Origin: Erythrobacter sp. 3-20A1M
GTDB lineage: Bacteria > Pseudomonadota > Alphaproteobacteria > Sphingomonadales > Sphingomonadaceae
Direction of reading: 5' to 3'
Assembly: GCF_018636735.1 (NCBI RefSeq)
Contig: NZ_CP045200.1
Coordinates: 2,820,001 to 2,884,000, forward strand
DNA length: 64,000 nucleotides
A program made the position numbers and the translations under genes. Positions 62,197 to 64,000 of the stretch are shown here, in pieces; position 1 is the stretch's first letter, and each line of letters opens with the position of its first letter. The notes beneath the pieces were generated by a model, which was given only the letters and a program-made list of their open reading frames with translations, made no database searches and was not told where the DNA came from.

Positions 62197-62573
62197 AAAC
62201 ACATGATCTTGCAAAAGCACTTACGCAATTAGGTAAGCTCCTTCGCACCTTGCCGAATCAAGAACTGGAAGAACTTGGTTCGACGCTGTCGAACTTTGCT
62301 TCAGGCCCCTCCGCTGATGTCGGAATTAGCCTTTCGGCACTGGCGTCGCTCTCAAAATTTAGCAAATCGGATTGGGAAAAGGTTGCCCGCGACTTCGAGC
62401 TTCCCGTCGACCTTCGTCCCCGCGATGCGGCGCGCGATGTAATGGGCAAGATTTTGACCTACCTCGCTGAGAATGATGCGGAGCGGAAACGGGTCGCAAT
62501 GAAAGCTCGCGCCGCCACCGACCAGCCTTCCGAACTGTCAAACGCGCTGAAGTTCCTCCTTTCAAATGGTTAA
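62193..62573 (+). CDS. Small helical protein next to the ParA-like ATPase
   Basis: A 126-residue helical protein (MKTHDLAKALTQLGKLLRTL ... ALKFLLSNG). The ATG overlaps the parA-like stop (ATGA) and its stop overlaps the next start by 8 bp, so it is tightly co-translated. ISLSALASLSKFSKSDWEKVARDFELPVDLRPRDAARDVMGKIL looks like a small domain that might contact the ATPase or the downstream protein. No family recognised. Confidence 0.65.
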   Translation: MKTHDLAKALTQLGKLLRTLPNQELEELGSTLSNFASGPSADVGISLSALASLSKFSKSDWEKVARDFELPVDLRPRDAARDVMGKILTYLAENDAERKRVAMKARAATDQPSELSNALKFLLSNG

Positions 62574-63311
62574 GGTTGTCGAGAAGATCGAGGCAAACTA
62601 TCTCGCTTTTTCGCAAATGGTTTCGGATTCTATCGTTTCCAACATCGCAACGTTTAAGGGGAACGAGAGGCTATCTGAGAGCTATGCCAGAATAGCGGCG
62701 ATCAATGCGATAAAGATAGACGTTGTTGAGCCTCACTTTGCAAGGGGTGCGGCACATTTTTTCTTCGAAGCCCATAATGATGCCCTACTGTCCACGTTAA
62801 CGCCAGCTTCGGAAGCTGGCGGCCGGCGCTTCAGGCTCTCCGTAGCTTTATGGAAAATACTATGGCCGCGATCTTCTTTCTGGACCATCCCGTCGAGTTC
62901 GAAAAGTGGAGGGTAGGAGATTTCCGGCTACCACCGAAGGCGATGCGCGAATACATCGCAGAGCACCCCAAGCTTATCAACCTTGTCAACGATCTGGGTC
63001 TTAAAGCCGCACTTGATAAAGAGTATGGCACGCTGTCGAAGGCTGTGCACGGTTCAGACAGCCTGTTCCGGATGACGTCTGCAGAGGGTAACATAAACAT
63101 CGCAAATCCTAGTGCGGCCGATCTCGGGAAGTGGTCGGCTCGCGAGCGCAGCGCCGTCGACCTATCCATCACTGCACTTGCAGGGGTTCTTAGCGATTTT
63201 TTAGAGGGCGCGAAGATGCAGAACTTGCGGGCCGTTCTTGGCGTGGCGGTTCAACCAAAGAGCCGAGCCGCCCTGAGGAAGCACCTGAATATCTCGATCC
63301 CTGAGCCATAA
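62566..63311 (+). pseudogene. HEPN-like protein split by a one-base frameshift
   Basis: The first frame (ATG 62566, MVKVVEKIEANYLAFSQMVS ... HFFFEAHNDALLST) ceases to look natural near 62795. The sequence resumes in another frame: VNASFGSWRPALQALRSFME, then FFLDHPVEFEKWRVGDFR and EYGTLSKAVHGSDSLFRM, to TAA at 63311. Adding one base near 62795 would give one protein of about 248 residues. The helical pattern and the LSKAVHG segment resemble HEPN-type domains in defence genes. There is no homopolymer at the site, so a sequencing slip is less likely than a true mutation, though it is possible. Two separate ORFs are the alternative. Confidence 0.6.
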
Positions 63312-63391
63312 CTTTCGGATAAGGCGGCGCCTCGTTATAAAAGAACCTGTTAAAACCTGTGCCGCTTGCATTAGCCTCTCTGGAGGGCGCT

Positions 63392-63826
63392 GTGGGTGAG
63401 CGAACGTTCGATATTTTGCGAAAAAACAGCGCTAATCTGAAGGCTTGGGCAAGTGGCTGCTGCGATCCTTCGCCGAGTGTGCGAAATGCAATCGGCGCTC
63501 TGGCAGAGATCGTCTACGCCCGGCATGTGGGTGGCGTGATCGTGTCTGATACGAAGGACGAGTATGACGTCGAGTTTACAGGGACTGACCGCCACACCGT
63601 GGAGGTCAAGACGCGACTGAAAGGAGAGAAAGCCAATTTTCGAGGCAAAGCGGCCGACGTGTTCGCGCAAGTTTACTTCCAGCGCAGTGCGGGGACGCGC
63701 TCGGTCGTCGCGATTAGGACGCGAGACGGACAGCCATTAGTGGTCAACAGCGGCGAGAATCCATGGTCGGTCGATGAGGATTTCGAGCCTTATGTGGTGG
63801 ACATCGACGCAATTCGCGAAGAGTAA
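63392..63826 (+). CDS. PD-(D/E)XK nuclease-like protein
   Basis: A 144-residue protein with the core IGALAEIVYARHVGG, DEYDVEFTGTDRHTVEVKTRL and VYFQRSAGTRSVVAIRTRDG. Glu39, Asp59 and Glu71-x-Lys73 (EVK) are spaced as in PD-(D/E)XK endonucleases. GTG 63392 has GGAGGG just upstream; an in-frame GTG at 63359 is the alternative. It follows the frameshifted HEPN-like gene by 81 bp and probably belongs to the same module. Cleavage of DNA is inferred from the motif only. Confidence 0.65.
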   Translation: MGERTFDILRKNSANLKAWASGCCDPSPSVRNAIGALAEIVYARHVGGVIVSDTKDEYDVEFTGTDRHTVEVKTRLKGEKANFRGKAADVFAQVYFQRSAGTRSVVAIRTRDGQPLVVNSGENPWSVDEDFEPYVVDIDAIREE

Positions 63827-63882
63827 GTTGGCAGCCTTGGCAGGGGAAAGCTGACAGCAAGTCCTTGGTGCTGCGATAAAAA

Positions 63883-64000
63883 CTAAGCATCGATTGCTAG
63901 GACGGTAACCCGAATCCAACGGCTCTCATCCTTCGGGTGTTCGTAATCTTCCTGTAGGTTAAACGACCAATGCCCCAACCGAACTAGCACTTGTCTATTA
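63883..64000 (-). CDS. 3' end of an unknown gene entering from the right edge
   Basis: Reading the minus strand from the window edge gives 38 codons open to TAG at 63883-63885: QVLVRLGHWSFNLQEDYEHP, then KDESRWIRVTVLAIDA. The composition is protein-like and no stop occurs in this frame. Only the C-terminus is visible, so no family can be assigned. It converges on the nuclease-like gene with a 56-bp gap. Confidence 0.5.
   Translation of the reverse strand, partial: NRQVLVRLGHWSFNLQEDYEHPKDESRWIRVTVLAIDA

Noticed and set aside
1-64000. tRNA, rRNA and CRISPR arrays
   Set aside because: None was recognised on reading both strands. The only tRNA-like pieces are short and unconvincing (34401-34433).

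Overview
The window looks like a chromosomal segment of an alphaproteobacterium of the order Sphingomonadales, most like the Erythrobacteraceae. The grounds are the mfd-sdhE-recG gene order, GC-rich coding sequence with many ATGA and GTGA stop/start overlaps, a GTTC-N7-GTTC SOS box (the alphaproteobacterial LexA type), and recurring short intergenic palindromic repeats. The genus is an inference.

Layout: (1) 1-3.45 kb, housekeeping: 5' part of mfd, sdhE, recG. (2) 3.4-28.5 kb, a large exopolysaccharide/capsule locus. It holds wecB; two adjacent decayed genes (wecC and a sugar-nucleotide epimerase); a wzz-like protein, an O-antigen ligase/polymerase-like protein, Wza, a Wzc tyrosine kinase and an unknown partner; an initiating sugar-phosphate transferase; an fdtA/fdtB/hexapeptide acyltransferase set for a dTDP-3-acetamido-3,6-dideoxyhexose; Wzx; five glycosyltransferases (two GT4, one GT2, one GT61 and one further GT-B enzyme); a pyruvyltransferase-like and a TupA-like ATP-grasp protein; an EpsG-like polymerase; and rfbA. 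Several genes at 22-27.4 kb are visibly AT-richer than their neighbours, as expected for horizontally exchanged polymer genes. (3) 28.5-34.2 kb: a DUF2141 protein, a frameshifted CDP-glycerol-phosphotransferase-like gene, a second flippase, and an opposing three-gene operon (lipid kinase, Tam41-like nucleotidyltransferase, MobA-like nucleotidyltransferase) that suggests CDP-lipid chemistry.

(4) 34.7-36.8 kb: a divergent LysR regulator and YeiH-type exporter. (5) 36.9-40.3 kb: an SOS block with a LexA box, a small gene, umuD and umuC, followed by a secreted nuclease and an SRAP protein. (6) 40.3-44.7 kb: accessory, with short repeats, small membrane and lipoprotein genes, a four-gene minus-strand operon that includes a protein with a relaxase-like HxH motif and a gene split by two stops, and a 908-bp gene-free stretch carrying a cluster of TTGTCCAC motifs and a perfect 11-bp inverted repeat. 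(7) 44.7-56.6 kb: cobalamin uptake and late assembly (cobT, cobS, cobC, cobO, a cobalamin riboswitch, btuB, btuFCD, cobQ, cobD/cbiB, cobC-type decarboxylase, cobU). No corrin-ring genes are present, so the block fits salvage of corrinoids plus nucleotide-loop assembly.

(8) 56.7-64 kb: an accessory/defence-like region. It has an alpha/beta hydrolase, an ADP-ribosylglycohydrolase-VOC fusion following a truncated DarT-like fragment, a HEPN-like gene, and a module of ParA-like ATPase, small helical protein, frameshifted HEPN-like protein and PD-(D/E)XK-like nuclease. This last module is the best candidate for an undescribed system, with the DarT/ARH arrangement and the Tam41-like lipid operon next. 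No tRNA, rRNA, CRISPR array or transposase was recognised.
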